A stretch of DNA of 64,000 nt from Hypomyces perniciosus (Eukaryota; Ascomycota; Sordariomycetes; Hypocreales; Hypocreaceae). Below, piece after piece: positions 22,418-33,260 of the stretch (positions are counted from its first letter, which is position 1; each line of letters begins with the position of its first letter). The position numbers and the translations under genes were made by a program. The notes below the pieces were generated by a model. It was not told where the DNA came from. It saw only the letters and a list, made by a program, of their open reading frames with translations, and searched no databases. The stretch is from positions 5,035,277-5,099,276 of the forward strand of contig SPDT01000006.1 in assembly GCA_008477525.1 (NCBI GenBank), given 5' to 3'.

Positions 22418-25400
22418 ATGGAGGATTCGGCAACCCTCAATGAGAATGAATCCTCAAACAAAAATATTCAAGAAAGTCGTGTGGAGGTAGAAGATTGTGA
22501 CCAGGATGTGGAAAACACCAAATTTGAGTGAGTCCTCTGCACATATTTAGTTCAAACTCTACACCCTTCTAAGCCTTGGTTTCAATCATCTAGTGTCATA
22601 GGTATCCATGGACTTCACGGCCACTTCAGGGAGACTTGGCCTGCTCCTTCTGGGTCGCAAAGCCAAACCTGGCTCGCCAATATTTTCTCCAGCACAGCTC
22701 CGAACGCGACAAGAGTCATTTTATATGGCTACAACTCCGATGTGAATACAGACACATGCTATACGTTGCGGGGTATCTACCAAGAAGCCGAGACACTACT
22801 GGAAACCCTCTCGAAACTGCGGACCTCTTCGATCAAGGTATATGCCAAGAACTAAAGCCCCGCGGAGCTAAGCTGACAGTAACATGGCATAGAAAACCAT
22901 GCGTCCCATCTGCTTTATTGCTCACGATGTTGGAGGGATAATTGTGAAAGCGGTAAGGCAACCCCGATTGAGCAGCCCAACATCAATGTGAGTGCTAATC
23001 AATAAGCTAGGCAATGATTCTCGCATCTCATAATACAACTAAATACGCCGACATCTTGTATTCTACGCGTGTTATTGTAGGTCATTAGAGCGACTTATCT
23101 AGTGACATTTGAATATTAGGTTAATGATTGCAGGTCTTTTTCGGCTGTCCTCATCGGACTTTTAGAAGTCATAACTTGGAAGAGCAACTCCGTTATCTCA
23201 TCTCCCTTCACAAGGAACGATACGAAAACTGTCATCTTTCAAGACTCATCAGGAACTTTGCCTATACGATGACTGAGATCAATAGCAGATTCATTCATAC
23301 GAAGATCTTAACTCAGGCAATGCTCATGAATGTGTTTTCTTCGCATAAAGATCCATCCAAAAGAGTTTGTTTTACCTTTACTTCTGTTTACAAAAAATTA
23401 AATTCCACCAGGATATTGCTTTTCGAATGAAAAACTGACGTTTTTTTCTACTAAGGTATTCGATAGATTTACGGCCACTATTAACAGCCCCTTCATGTAC
23501 CAAATGTCAATCGATAAACCGCATCTCGATTTGACAAACAGCGATGATTCAAGCCTGGATCCACTGAGAGACCGTCTAGATCAAGAATGGCTCAGTATGT
23601 GCACCGAAGACATTGTTTCATTTCTGTTTATATATCTAACCGCTCAATATAGTGGTGCACTTCCCCGTAGACCTTTCGGCAACTCTACGAAAGCTACTCA
23701 ATCAGTCCTCGCCAGTCTTCCCATGCCTGGATGTTGAAACAATGACAGGCAAAACTGAGGTTGAAGATTTGAGAAGGACCAACTCTGGTCGAATCTTGTA
23801 TATCGAACTTCCTTCTGGTATGGAAAAAACCACTGAGCAGGTGTGGAGTTACCTTAACGAACACAAAGTCGACCGCCAAATGGTTCTCTACTTCAGCTTC
23901 AGTTCTCACGATATCAGATTCAACTCCATCCAGGCGATGCTTGTGACGTTTCTCGCGCAAGCTATCCATAATCGTTCACAACAATTTGGATCACATTACC
24001 TCTTAAACACTATTGGCGCTCTTAAAGAGCTTGAGGCATGGACTGTTGAGGATCTGTATGCTCACTGGGAATGCTTAAGAGTGCAGAGATGTAGGTTTCC
24101 ATACTGCCTATAATCATTTGTCTATAGTCCTCATCGCTTACGTCTTTCTCTTTAGGTTTTAGCAAAAGCATGTATGTGTTGGGTTGTCTTGACGAATGTG
24201 ACGCCTCTGCTCTATCGTTCCTTTCTCGAATCAGAAATCTGATGATGAGAGCGGTCGATCAGGTAAAGATGGTTATCACTGCAACAAAGGGAACACTCAA
24301 TGCCAAGCGCATCTCTGATGAGCTTTCCAAGTTTCCAAAAGATGCTGTCGTTCGCATTGACTACAGCCCGCCTAGTGTTGATCCTACCTCTGTTGGGTTC
24401 AAGGTAGCCATGTTTCTCCAGGAAGACCCTCGGTATACTGCGAATGGCCTACAAGAGGACGTCAAGGCCTTGCTTGTGAGCTGCACTAGCGACTTGGAAT
24501 TGTCCGATATGTTGGTGAAGTGGCTCAAGTCAAGTCAAGATCCTACGATGTCGGTCTCCCAGCTACTGGCTCGGTCCAGAACGCCGGGACCAGAACTTAT
24601 TTTCGATGCCATCTTGTCGGAAGTACCCAACGAGAGCCGACCGTGGGCTCAGAAACTTCTTTCATGGATGGTTTCTTCACTAAGACCACTGCGAGTAGCT
24701 GAGTTCCTCCATGTCTCCAACTTATGTCTTGAGGCCGGACAGGGACCTATGAGGCGACAACAAATGGACGAAATAAATGTACAGCCTTATTTCCTTGAAA
24801 TTCTACAACATTTCCGAGGGATTCTAATTTCCATACATGATGAAGTGCGATTTGGTCACCCCTTGGTACACCGCTGGCTCAGGTCAGGAGAGCTTAGTCA
24901 AGAGCAGTCCAATGCGTGGTATCGACAAAAGACAGAACATGAGCGACATGTTGATATCCTTCAAACATGTTTAACACATCTTCAAGAGGACACTGATTCA
25001 TCGGAGGCTTGGGCGGCACAGCTACCCTACGCAACTCAGTTTTGGACCCATCATTATAAAAAAGCTGGCCGGGTAGAGGATGTCCTTGAAACTATCTTTG
25101 AGCGTCGGTCGATACTGGAACGCTGGATGGATGCATACATGGCATTACGAGCTCCATGCATAAAACCCCTTGAAACAAGCGGCAGTCCTCTTCCTATCGC
25201 GGCGCATTTTGGTCTTTGTGACATTGTCAAGTCAATTCTGATAAAGCAAGAAGACGATGCTGAGTCACATGGCCAAGCTTTAGTCGAGGCTGCGAGAGGA
25301 GCCCAATTTCCAGTCCTACGCCAAATTCTCGATTGCTACTCGTTCAAATCAGACCCTGAAAATCATGTTTGTTTGCAAGATGCTCTTAAGGCCGCCTCTT

Positions 25401-28400
25401 GTTGCGGAAACCCTGACTTGTACAGAGAATTAGTCAATCATATCTCTAAACTTCTTCATTCTTCACAACTAAATACCATGGAAGAAAAGGAATCACTGGA
25501 GGGCTTCCCGCAGCGGACTGAAAATGACGACATGGAGACTATGAATACCATTTCAATCGACAAGATGCCTTTATCACAGACATTAAAAGATGCTTTTCTA
25601 TGCTTGAAGGAAACCATATGTCGGGCATCTTGGTTGGGATTAGAAGATGTTGTGACCAAGTTGTTATCCATGGGGGTAAATCCTAACCCTCCCGAAAGCG
25701 CTCTCTTCAACGGCATGACGCCCATCCACCTTGTCGCTCGTACCTCTCATTTGGCCACAGCCAAGCTGCTATTGGATGCCGGTGCGAGCCTAGATGCCTT
25801 GACTGATGATGCCGACGATACACCACTTAGTATAGCGGCCACGTACGGTCATCATGATATGGTAAAGATCTTGCTGGAACATCGGGCAGCGATTGATGTT
25901 AAAGATCGAAGTGGTTGGATGCCATTACAAACAGCATGCGCATATGGAAATCTCGTCGCAGTTGAAGTACTGCTTCGACATAAAAGCTTTCGAGAATACT
26001 TAGCACGAGATGCACCAGATCCGCCACTGTTGGTCGCTGCTAAATGGGGTCACATTAAAACTGTCGAAGCACTTCTTCGCTATGGAGATGACCCGGATAT
26101 TCCCAATGATACCGGGGAGACGGCATTGTGGCACGCGATTAATTCTGGTAGAATCGATGTTTGTCGTCTTCTACTGGAGTATGAGGCGGATCCGGACCTA
26201 ACGCCCGAATCCAAAGTTGTACCATTGGTCGAGGCAGTGATAAGGAGAAACCTAGATATCGTTAAACTCCTGGTTGATCATGGAGCCTATATCGACAAAA
26301 AGGAACTCCCAGGCTCTGGTTGGCAGCGCACACCAAGTAAGTTCTTGCGTCCCTTACATTCCAAAGACCCAATGAGTTTTGCTAATTACCTACCCCGTCG
26401 GCTTTTAGTGCAAGTGGCTGTGTGCTATAATTACCCCGAGATTGTTGAATTCTTCCTATCGAGAGACGCAGAGGTCGAAGTTACCGATGAGGATGGCTGG
26501 AGACCACTTTGGACAGCGGCGAAATATAACCACCAAGAAGTTGTGCGAATCCTTGTTGACGCTAAGGCAGATATAAATTCAGTCTGCACTGAAGGCGAGT
26601 TAGCACCCCTGCACGCAGCCTTTGAGTACCCCGAAATTGTCCGAATTTTGCTCAAAGATGGTGCAGATATCACCATGATCTCTAAAGATGGGGATACGCC
26701 TCTAGACTACGCCATCAAGGGGAACAAGCCTGAAGCCATTAAAGTCATGCTCAATGAATCGAAAAACCCAAAAAAAAGTCCCGACCTCACACTTGACTCA
26801 ACCAAGAGGGCTCTGTGTATTGCAGTATCCTCAGGCTGCACCGAAGCCGTTTCATTGATTCTTGAGGCTGGTGGCGACGTTAATCTTGTCGATGAGTATG
26901 GCCGATCGCTTCTTAGCCTCGCTATGTCGAAAGAAAGCGAGTCGCTAGTCCGGACGATTCTAGAGTACTACCCAGCTCTAGACGTCAGAGACACGGATAA
27001 GAATATAGCACTTCATCATATTTCCGCCGAAACCCCCGTGCCATCGATTCGGCTAGTGGTCAATGCTGGGGGCGACATAATGGCAGCCAACAAGGCTTGG
27101 GAAACACCTCTAACTCGCGCAATCACAGCACACAACGCGGAAGCTGTGAGGTATATGCTGACCAAGAAATCCATCTTGGCGACTTTGAATCGTATTCCTT
27201 TCCACGGCGTCGGTACAGCTCCCACGTTGCGTGCCAAGGAAGCACGCTGGAGATTGTTGAAATGCTCATTTCCAATAGATCAGACGTTAATCTGGGTTGT
27301 GCAGGAATTTATGCCACTCCCTTAATGGCGGCGACGATAAATAAAGCCACGGTCGCCGTAAAGGAGCAAATCATCCGAAAACTTCTCGAAAAAGGAGCTG
27401 ATCCAACTATTTCGTCCGGCCTACTCGGGTATCCAATCATCTCAGCTGCCTTAAGCTGTCCAGCTCATCTAATCGGATTGCTGATCGGCCATAAAGCATC
27501 CGTCGACGTCCAAGATCACTTTGGGCGGAAACCAGTCCATCTCGCTTGCTACAATTCCCTTGAGGTTTTGAACACCCTCAAAATCCCTAATTCCGATTTT
27601 GCTGCCAAGGACAAACTTGGACGCGTTCCCCTTCACTATGCAGTATTGAGTGGACAGGTTGACCTTGTGGAGGAGGTTTCGGTGCGTTCTAAGAAAATTG
27701 GGATCACGGTTGATGAGAAAGATAGTGATGGCTGGACACCATTGCTTTGGGCATCTCGTGCCTCGCACATTTGGATGTGGGAGAGTCGGAGAGTCCCATC
27801 ACATGACGATGTGATTACTCTCTTGCTCGACAAAGGTGCCAAGACTGAAGTTTCTGGCCGCGGTATATACGGGAACTGGACTGCGCTAGATGTCTCACAT
27901 TATCACAACGCTTACAGGTATGTCAATCCTATAACGCTACACCCCATTCACTTATCTAGTCCTCATACGGTCCAGAAGAAACACTACAATACAACTAAGT
28001 TGCTTCCTGTTAAAAATTCATGCATGGATATATTTTAACTGACATCTGATGTGTTATAGTATCACCAGCCAAATCGAGTCGAAGGCCCGATCAACACTTT
28101 TATCCTCAAAACCAGGAAAGAAGGGGGTGTTAGCAGCCCATTTCTGTAACTTTTGCCTTCTTCAGATAACAGGGATATATTTCAAGTCTTCCGATTACTT
28201 TGATCTGGTATTTTGCTTTAAATGCTACAGATCTACGTCATTTCTCTTTCCTCGGAATGAGTTTGACGACTGTGGTGATGACATGGATTCGGAAAGTCCT
28301 ACATCAGAGAGATCAGAATCCGAACCAGCTGCTTCAATTGCTACTGATGATATGATGGATGAGGAGGAGGCTCTGGAAGCTGAGTTTTATGACGCTTTAG

Positions 28401-28474
28401 GTGAGATTGATATATACAAAGACACAGGTGAAACAAGTTCATACGACTATGACATAGTCGTCAACATTGAATGA
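22418..28474 (+). CDS. NLR-like protein: alpha/beta-hydrolase (SesB-like) + NACHT-like + ankyrin repeats + ZZ zinc finger; one frameshift
   Basis: Exons: 22418-22527, 22594-22837, 22893-22952, 23011-23076, 23134-23364, 23456-23594, 23653-24090, 24156-27917 and 28060-28474, about 1821 aa if one lost base near 27221 is allowed for. The N-terminal lipase-like domain has VIGIHGLHGHFRETW and AHDVGGIIVKAAM, with Asp where the catalytic Ser is expected. The NTPase region has a weak P-loop (ELPSGMEKTT) and a Walker B-like MYVLGCLDECD. From about 25140 there are many ankyrin repeats (TPIHLVARTSH, TPLSIAATYGH and so on). The last exon carries Cys pairs (CNFC, CFKC) like a degenerate ZZ finger, then an acidic tail. 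This is a fungal NLR-type sensor architecture. Near 27221 the ankyrin pattern jumps from one frame (..FHGVGTA) to another (HVACQGSTLEIVEML). Confidence 0.87.
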
Positions 28475-29164
28475 GAGAGGGATACTTTGCTACTATAGTT
28501 AATATACCGTAGTTCTCTCTGAGACACGAGCCACTAGATTTATCCACAACTCATGAAATCACTTCTCTAATAGAACTTTCCAGTTTTCGACCCGGGAATG
28601 TGATCATAGGTCTATACCATTGATTGCTAGCAGGTCTTGTATCCGCTTCTTGGACTGGACCAACTGCATGTGACCTGGCTGGGCGGTATCGCATCAAAGC
28701 GCTGGTATTAAACACCAAATCTGTCATTCTCGGGTAACAAATCTGTAGCTGTGCACCACCCCTACCCATAGTTCCAAAGCCGCATCGCAAAAGCCGGGTA
28801 TTGAGTACCTCTTCCTCTCCATCCCTTCAAGCCTTGCACACACCCCTATTGTACGGTTGGCCTGCAGAGGTCTTCCGTGCGAGGTAGTTTCGCTCGGTAT
28901 CCTCGAATGGCGCTGAATATGTATTTGCTGTTGGGTAGCACGTCTACCTTTGCTGCGGTTCTTCGTCGCTGTTCATGTTTGAGTTGGGCACGGGGTAGTA
29001 GGTGCAGCATTCTCAATAGAAAAAGGGGAAGCAGAGAGGGGCATTCGGGGTGAAGATGTGATGTAGATGTTGAAGTAGAAACTTAACGCGGCATCTTTGT
29101 GATAGCAAGTCTCTCGGAAAGGCCTTATTGACATCCATACCATTTTGAACTACCTAAAAAAACT
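28475..29164. other. Intergenic between convergent genes, no gene seen
   Basis: 690 bases between the ends of the NLR-like gene (+) and the GNAT gene (-). Only short frames with no recognisable content. Confidence 0.5.
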
Positions 29165-29944
29165 CTAGTTCTTCGGATCCCTTTTCATATACCGAATGAC
29201 ATACCTTCCCCAATTCCCGCTCCCCTTGTCCCCCATAACCTCCTCGCCCTCTCTTGGCCCTCTCGGTGCCCACTCATCCAAATCTAGGTCTAGCTCCCTC
29301 ACAGCCTCAAACCCAGATTTCTTGTACGCTTCATACGCCTGATGTGATGAATGCACCCAAGTGGTGAGGCCCAACTTGTCTGCGATAGCGTTGCCATGCT
29401 GCAGAAGGGCACTGCCTACGCCTCGGGATTGGTGCGAGATGGACACATGCAGGCCGGTGATGAACATGCAGGGCTTGTCCTTGGGAATGATGTTCGACTG
29501 CCAGTGTTCCATATCACGGTCTTCGAGAGCGTTGAGACGATCAATCGAGTCTTGCTGCTTTTTCTCTCCATCATCTTTCTTGTCCTCGTTTGCTGACTCG
29601 TCCTTGTTCCCATGCTGTTCTTCATTCACCGCTGACTTGTCATCTCCGGGTCCCCTCCAAGGAATCGCCGCTTGATCCACGCCCTTGAACGCCCAACCCG
29701 CATGCCCCACGATCTCGCCCGTCTCCTCGTCTATGGCTTTGACGTAGATTTGCGTCTTTCGGTGAAGATCGTCGAGGAACATAGAGCTGATGATCTCATA
29801 CATGTCATAGGGTTTTCGACCTAGGCCTTTCACGATGGTGTGCGGGTCGACGGCGAAGGCGGAGGAAGTTATCTGAGCGCAGGTGGGGATATCTGCATAG
29901 TTGAGGGGTTGTATGGAAACCGGGATGCGCTTGCTGGGAGACAT
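29165..29944 (-). CDS. GNAT-family N-acetyltransferase
   Basis: A single-exon protein of 259 aa. The GNAT fold starts with IQPLNYADIPTCAQITSSAF (residues 11-30). Strand 4 and the acetyl-CoA loop are ITGLHVSISHQSRGVGSALL, the last part being the Q/RxxGxG/A motif (QSRGVGSA). TTWVHSSHQAYEAYKKSGFE is the usual C-terminal helix with Tyr followed by the Gly-Phe turn. An insertion of about 50 charged residues (DDKSAVNEEQHGNK onward, rich in Lys/Asp/Glu) separates the two halves; such inserts are common in fungal members. The substrate cannot be told; many relatives acetylate small molecules or polyamines. The start MSPSKRIPV directly precedes the first strand and is well placed. Confidence 0.92.
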   Translation of the reverse strand: MSPSKRIPVSIQPLNYADIPTCAQITSSAFAVDPHTIVKGLGRKPYDMYEIISSMFLDDLHRKTQIYVKAIDEETGEIVGHAGWAFKGVDQAAIPWRGPGDDKSAVNEEQHGNKDESANEDKKDDGEKKQQDSIDRLNALEDRDMEHWQSNIIPKDKPCMFITGLHVSISHQSRGVGSALLQHGNAIADKLGLTTWVHSSHQAYEAYKKSGFEAVRELDLDLDEWAPRGPREGEEVMGDKGSGNWGRYVIRYMKRDPKN

Positions 29945-30523
29945 GGTGACGATAAAGAGAGTAGGCTCTGTTATGGCGGGTAGGTGTGAGGATTGGGAGT
30001 ATTCGGACTTTGGTGGGTTAGAACTCCAAGCGGTACCTGGAGGGGTATTTATGTGTTTCTTGAGCGCTTAGTGTGCCTGTTGGACGGGTGTGTTGGTCCT
30101 TGTCAACCTGCAATGAAACCCGTGGCTCGGACCCTACGCCCACACCCAGAACGGTACTCGTAAGTGTCAGACCCATCTGCTAGGTGAGAGGCATCACTGG
30201 ACCACCAGGTGCGCTCGATTAAACGTATGGAATTTGTCTGTCTAGTCTAAGGAGACGAAAGAAACTCCCTTCATCTCTGTGTGCTAATAAACAATCACTA
30301 TGTGTAAACCAGGGTGGTCCGGGTCTACTCCGTACTACGTATTATTTATTACCCGACCTCTGGACCGTGGCACAGGGCACAAGGCACAGGGCACATTGTG
30401 TCCGTGCCGTGTACGAAGTACAGTCAATCAATCTATCATTCTTTGATGAAGCGCATTTATGAAGAGTAGAGGACTCCCGCTTTCGAATACTCGATGCTTC
30501 ATTCTACCAAGCTACAAACATAA
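29945..30523. other. Intergenic, no gene seen
   Basis: Promoter of the GNAT gene and the 3' flank of the next gene. Near 30368-30415 a GGCACAGGGCACA-like short direct repeat occurs, with no clear role. Confidence 0.45.
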
Positions 30524-31291
30524 TTACTGTCCCATCATCATCTTCAACTCGCCAGGCTTTGCATCTCCAAATCCAGGATTCATCGAAACAAGAATCTGCT
30601 TCCCTGGACGACCCATGGCCATGCCCATCGCACAATGCTCCGCATGCTCTGTTGCGCTCGCAAACCCCGTGTATTGCATCTTGGCCTTGCCTCGTACTTG
30701 CTTCAACAGCGTAAAAAAGCAATGCTTGTCATGCCACTCTATTGTCGCCCAGGCCTGTCGTTCCGAGTCCGGCTTCTCTGCCAGAAGTGCCATTTCCTCG
30801 AGTGTGAATATCCTGGTTGAGTTGAAGTTGGAGGCGTAGTAGTTCCATTCGCCATTTGGGCCAGGACCTGATTTTTCAAAGAGATCCGTCAGTTCGTCAT
30901 CGCGGCAGTGTGGTGGAAGCCAGGAGGTGGAGAGGGAATCGTATTTGCAATCCAGAGTGAGTGCCTCTGCGATGGAGGAGCCACAATTGCACAGTGGTAT
31001 TGCTGCTTTTTGGATGCGGGCCGCAATATATATGCCGAGGGTGACGAGGCCATAGACGGCTAGTGCAATTATGACTGTCTTGAAGATGCACGACAAGATT
31101 GTACGAAGGCGACTTTTTGGCCGAGTGCGAGGGATGAAAAAGTCGGCGTCTTCTTCATCACTGGTCTTGATTTCCAAAAATTCATGTCTGTCGGCCTTGG
31201 GTATAAATGGCTCTGAAGAAGACGAGCTGTATTGGTCAGTCAATCTCTGTGATCCTAGACTTGCGGGTCGGACATACGAGTCCACTGTCAT
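30524..31291 (-). CDS. Single-pass membrane protein with two HxxHC-like motifs
   Basis: The likely start is MTVDSYVRPASLG at 31291 (255 aa); the frame stays open for 50 codons upstream without family-like sequence. A cytosolic acidic N-terminus is followed by one membrane segment (TVIIALAVYGLVTLGIYIAA) and an outer domain with CNCGSSIAEA, LDCKYDSLSTSWLPPHC and GPGPNGEWNYY. I recognise this as a widespread fungal family without assigned function. The outer domain carries HDKHC and HAEHC, both fitting HxxHC, the metal-binding signature of UstYa-type oxidases, although overall similarity to UstYa is not evident by eye. It lies 655 bp from the repeat precursor gene and reads in the same direction. 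It could be a fourth tailoring oxidase or an unrelated neighbour. Confidence 0.75.
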   Translation of the reverse strand: MTVDSYVRPASLGSQRLTDQYSSSSSEPFIPKADRHEFLEIKTSDEEDADFFIPRTRPKSRLRTILSCIFKTVIIALAVYGLVTLGIYIAARIQKAAIPLCNCGSSIAEALTLDCKYDSLSTSWLPPHCRDDELTDLFEKSGPGPNGEWNYYASNFNSTRIFTLEEMALLAEKPDSERQAWATIEWHDKHCFFTLLKQVRGKAKMQYTGFASATEHAEHCAMGMAMGRPGKQILVSMNPGFGDAKPGELKMMMGQ

Positions 31292-31946
31292 TGTGGGAGA
31301 ATATCTGTTACTGTGCGCGTAGAGGCTTTCTAGCAAAGTGAAGCGAAAAGAAAGAAAAAACGAGAGATGGAGAGTGTATGGATTATGCCCTCTGGACCTG
31401 GGGAGTTGGCTGAGGACACATGGATCTGACCTGTTGAGCAAGCACTGCTCGGGCCATTTGCAAACGAATTACGAGTACTATTACCGCGCTAATTAACGAC
31501 TGTCTCACAGGCCCCTAATCGGGCTGCAAAAGGATCCGCGTTTGGAACCCGCCCGTCTTAGGCCCGATCTCAAACCCCCGCAAATAGGCCTAACTTCAAT
31601 ACTATCCCGGTGTCACTTGAGGATCCTACCTTATCTGAGAATCAGGTTGGCGGTGGGGTAGACGCTAATGCGACTTGCCTGTTAGTTCTGAGTCACCATG
31701 GGCATTCAGCTTTGTCCTTGGGTATTCCTAAAAAAAGCCCACCCGGTGGGTAATCTGCAACTCTAGTCTCTGAGCTTTCACTCCACGTAGACTAGTCCGC
31801 AAAGAAGAAACATTTGAGGAATATGAATAGCTTAGGAACTTCTCTGTATATGCCACTAGTACACATTCAAACTGCGAGTAATTCTCAACTATTTGACAAA
31901 TATGCAACCATATATCTCCATGAGCAGTTATGGGGTATCCATGCGC
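31292..31946. other. Intergenic, no gene seen
   Basis: Promoter of the HxxHC membrane protein and 3' flank of the repeat precursor. No coding signal. Confidence 0.45.
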
Positions 31947-32411
31947 TTAATTCTCGTTGACCGCCTCAAAGTCTCCCGCAGTGCCATACTTGGGGTAGTT
32001 GTTGGTACGCTTAACCTTCTCATCGTTGACTGCCTCAAAGTCTCCAGCAGTGCCATACTTGGGGTAGTTGTTGGTACGCTTAACCTTCTCATCGTTGACT
32101 GCCTCAAAGTCTCCAGCAGTGCCATACTTGGGGTAGTTGTTGGTACGCTTAACCTTCTCATCGTTGACTGCCTCAAAGTCTCCCGCAGTGCCATACTTGG
32201 GGTAGTTGTTGGTACGCTTAACCTTCTCATCGTTGACTGCCTCAAAGTCTCCAGCAGTGCCATACTTGGGGTAGTTGTTGGTACGCTTAACCTTCTCATT
32301 GTTGACTGCCTCAAAGTCTCCCGCAGTGCCGTACTTGGGGTAGTTGTTTGTAGGTGCGGCGGCGGCAAGAGCCGCGAAGGTAATAACAATGGTGGTGATA
32401 AACTTAACCAT
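31947..32411 (-). CDS. Candidate RiPP precursor: secreted, six-repeat, Kex2-processed peptide (KEP/dikaritin type)
   Basis: A 154-aa protein. Residues 1-20 (MVKFITTIVITFAALAAAAP) are a signal peptide. The rest is six copies of a 23-residue unit beginning TNNYPKYGTAGDFEAVN and ending EKVKR. Five copies are full length; the last stops after AVNEN. Copy 1 has N instead of D before EKVKR; all others are identical. Lys-Arg at each repeat end is a Kex2 (kexin) cut site, so the protein should yield five or six nearly identical peptides with two Tyr each. This is how fungal dikaritin precursors (ustiloxin, phomopsin, asperipin types) are built, and three UstYa-type genes lie within 6.5 kb. The exact core is unknown; the Tyr-containing NYPKYG part is the best guess. 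An alpha-pheromone precursor is less likely (no Trp/Cys pheromone core). Confidence 0.85.
   Translation of the reverse strand: MVKFITTIVITFAALAAAAPTNNYPKYGTAGDFEAVNNEKVKRTNNYPKYGTAGDFEAVNDEKVKRTNNYPKYGTAGDFEAVNDEKVKRTNNYPKYGTAGDFEAVNDEKVKRTNNYPKYGTAGDFEAVNDEKVKRTNNYPKYGTAGDFEAVNEN
31950..32351 (-). repeat. 69-bp coding tandem repeat, 5 full copies + 1 partial
   Basis: Minus-strand units: 32351-32283, 32282-32214, 32213-32145, 32144-32076, 32075-32007 and 32006-31950 (partial). Copies differ only at a few positions, including a silent GCG/GCT alanine codon that alternates irregularly along the array. Near identity at silent sites suggests recent expansion or homogenisation, as expected for RiPP precursors. 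Confidence 0.95.
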
Positions 32412-33260
32412 CGTGTCTTTCTTGTTGATATGCTAAATCATCTCAGCTTGGGAAGCTTGTGGTTAAGAAAAGCACGAGGGACGTACCGTATAGGTGGTAG
32501 GTGGATTGGAAGAAGATGATGATAACTTTGAGATTCGACGTGGTGAATGAATCTCTTGTGTGTTTGTTCTCTGTGCTTTTATACTGGGCAAGGTGGGACA
32601 GTTTACGTACTCGTGACAACATCAATCAATACTTGTTATCCGTAATTTTCCTTCGACATGTATCTGCATGCGTGGCGACACCCTGTACGAAGGGGCGTGA
32701 TGTAAAGTGGGCTAGTCTCATGAAGGTCCCTACTCAAGGCTCCAGGAGTCCAGGTTGTCACGTACCAACTCAAAAGTTCCATCATTTGTCTTATATGGCG
32801 CAGCCGTTTGACGAAAGAGGTTATGTCCGAGATATTGCGACTGAGACCGATTCGATGCAGTGCAACCCCGACTCCGCTGCGATACATGGTACTTATGTAC
32901 TTTATGAATGTCATCATCCTGTCTCACAAAAACCAGGCTATAATGTTGCCAACACACCTACATGTATGTGGCAAAGGGTTTCAGAGATCCTATCACCGCT
33001 TCTCCGTCTCAAATCGTGTCGGTGACGAAAGTCAAATACCTCCACCCTGGGGTGAATCTTACCCTGCATGAGCTGGTATGAATAGCAGTTTGCTAATGTC
33101 AATTAGGAAACCACCAGTCCTCTTGACTCACTACACCCCCCAATTGCATTTCTATGCAATTCTCTCCTTACATCCTTCCCCCTCTCACATATCTTCACTT
33201 TCAATCACTCACTCTCTTTCAGTTTCTACCACCCAACCATCCTGAATCCAAATCGCCATC
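32412..33260. other. Divergent promoter region of precursor and first UstYa-like gene
   Basis: 849 bases between the precursor ATG (-) and the UstYa-like ATG (+). No convincing gene. Just upstream of the precursor a GTACGT donor-like site (about 32485, minus strand) could start a 5'-leader intron. The shared region would allow joint control of both genes. Confidence 0.5.
32578..32583 (-). promoter_or_regulatory. TATA-like box of the precursor gene
   Basis: Minus-strand TATAAA within CAGTATAAAAGCAC, about 167 bases upstream of the precursor ATG. It is a good match to a core promoter element; a possible leader intron lies between it and the ATG. Confidence 0.45.

Noticed and set aside
31947..32411. 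Alpha-pheromone precursor as identity of the repeat protein
   Set aside because: Kex2 sites and repeats fit, but there is no Trp-, Cys- or Gly-Gln-containing pheromone core and no Ste13-type dipeptide spacers; UstYa genes nearby favour a RiPP.
31893..32519. A 208-codon + strand frame across the precursor repeats
   Set aside because: It is the antisense of the 69-bp array; it lacks a signal peptide and Kex2 sites, while the minus-strand frame has both.
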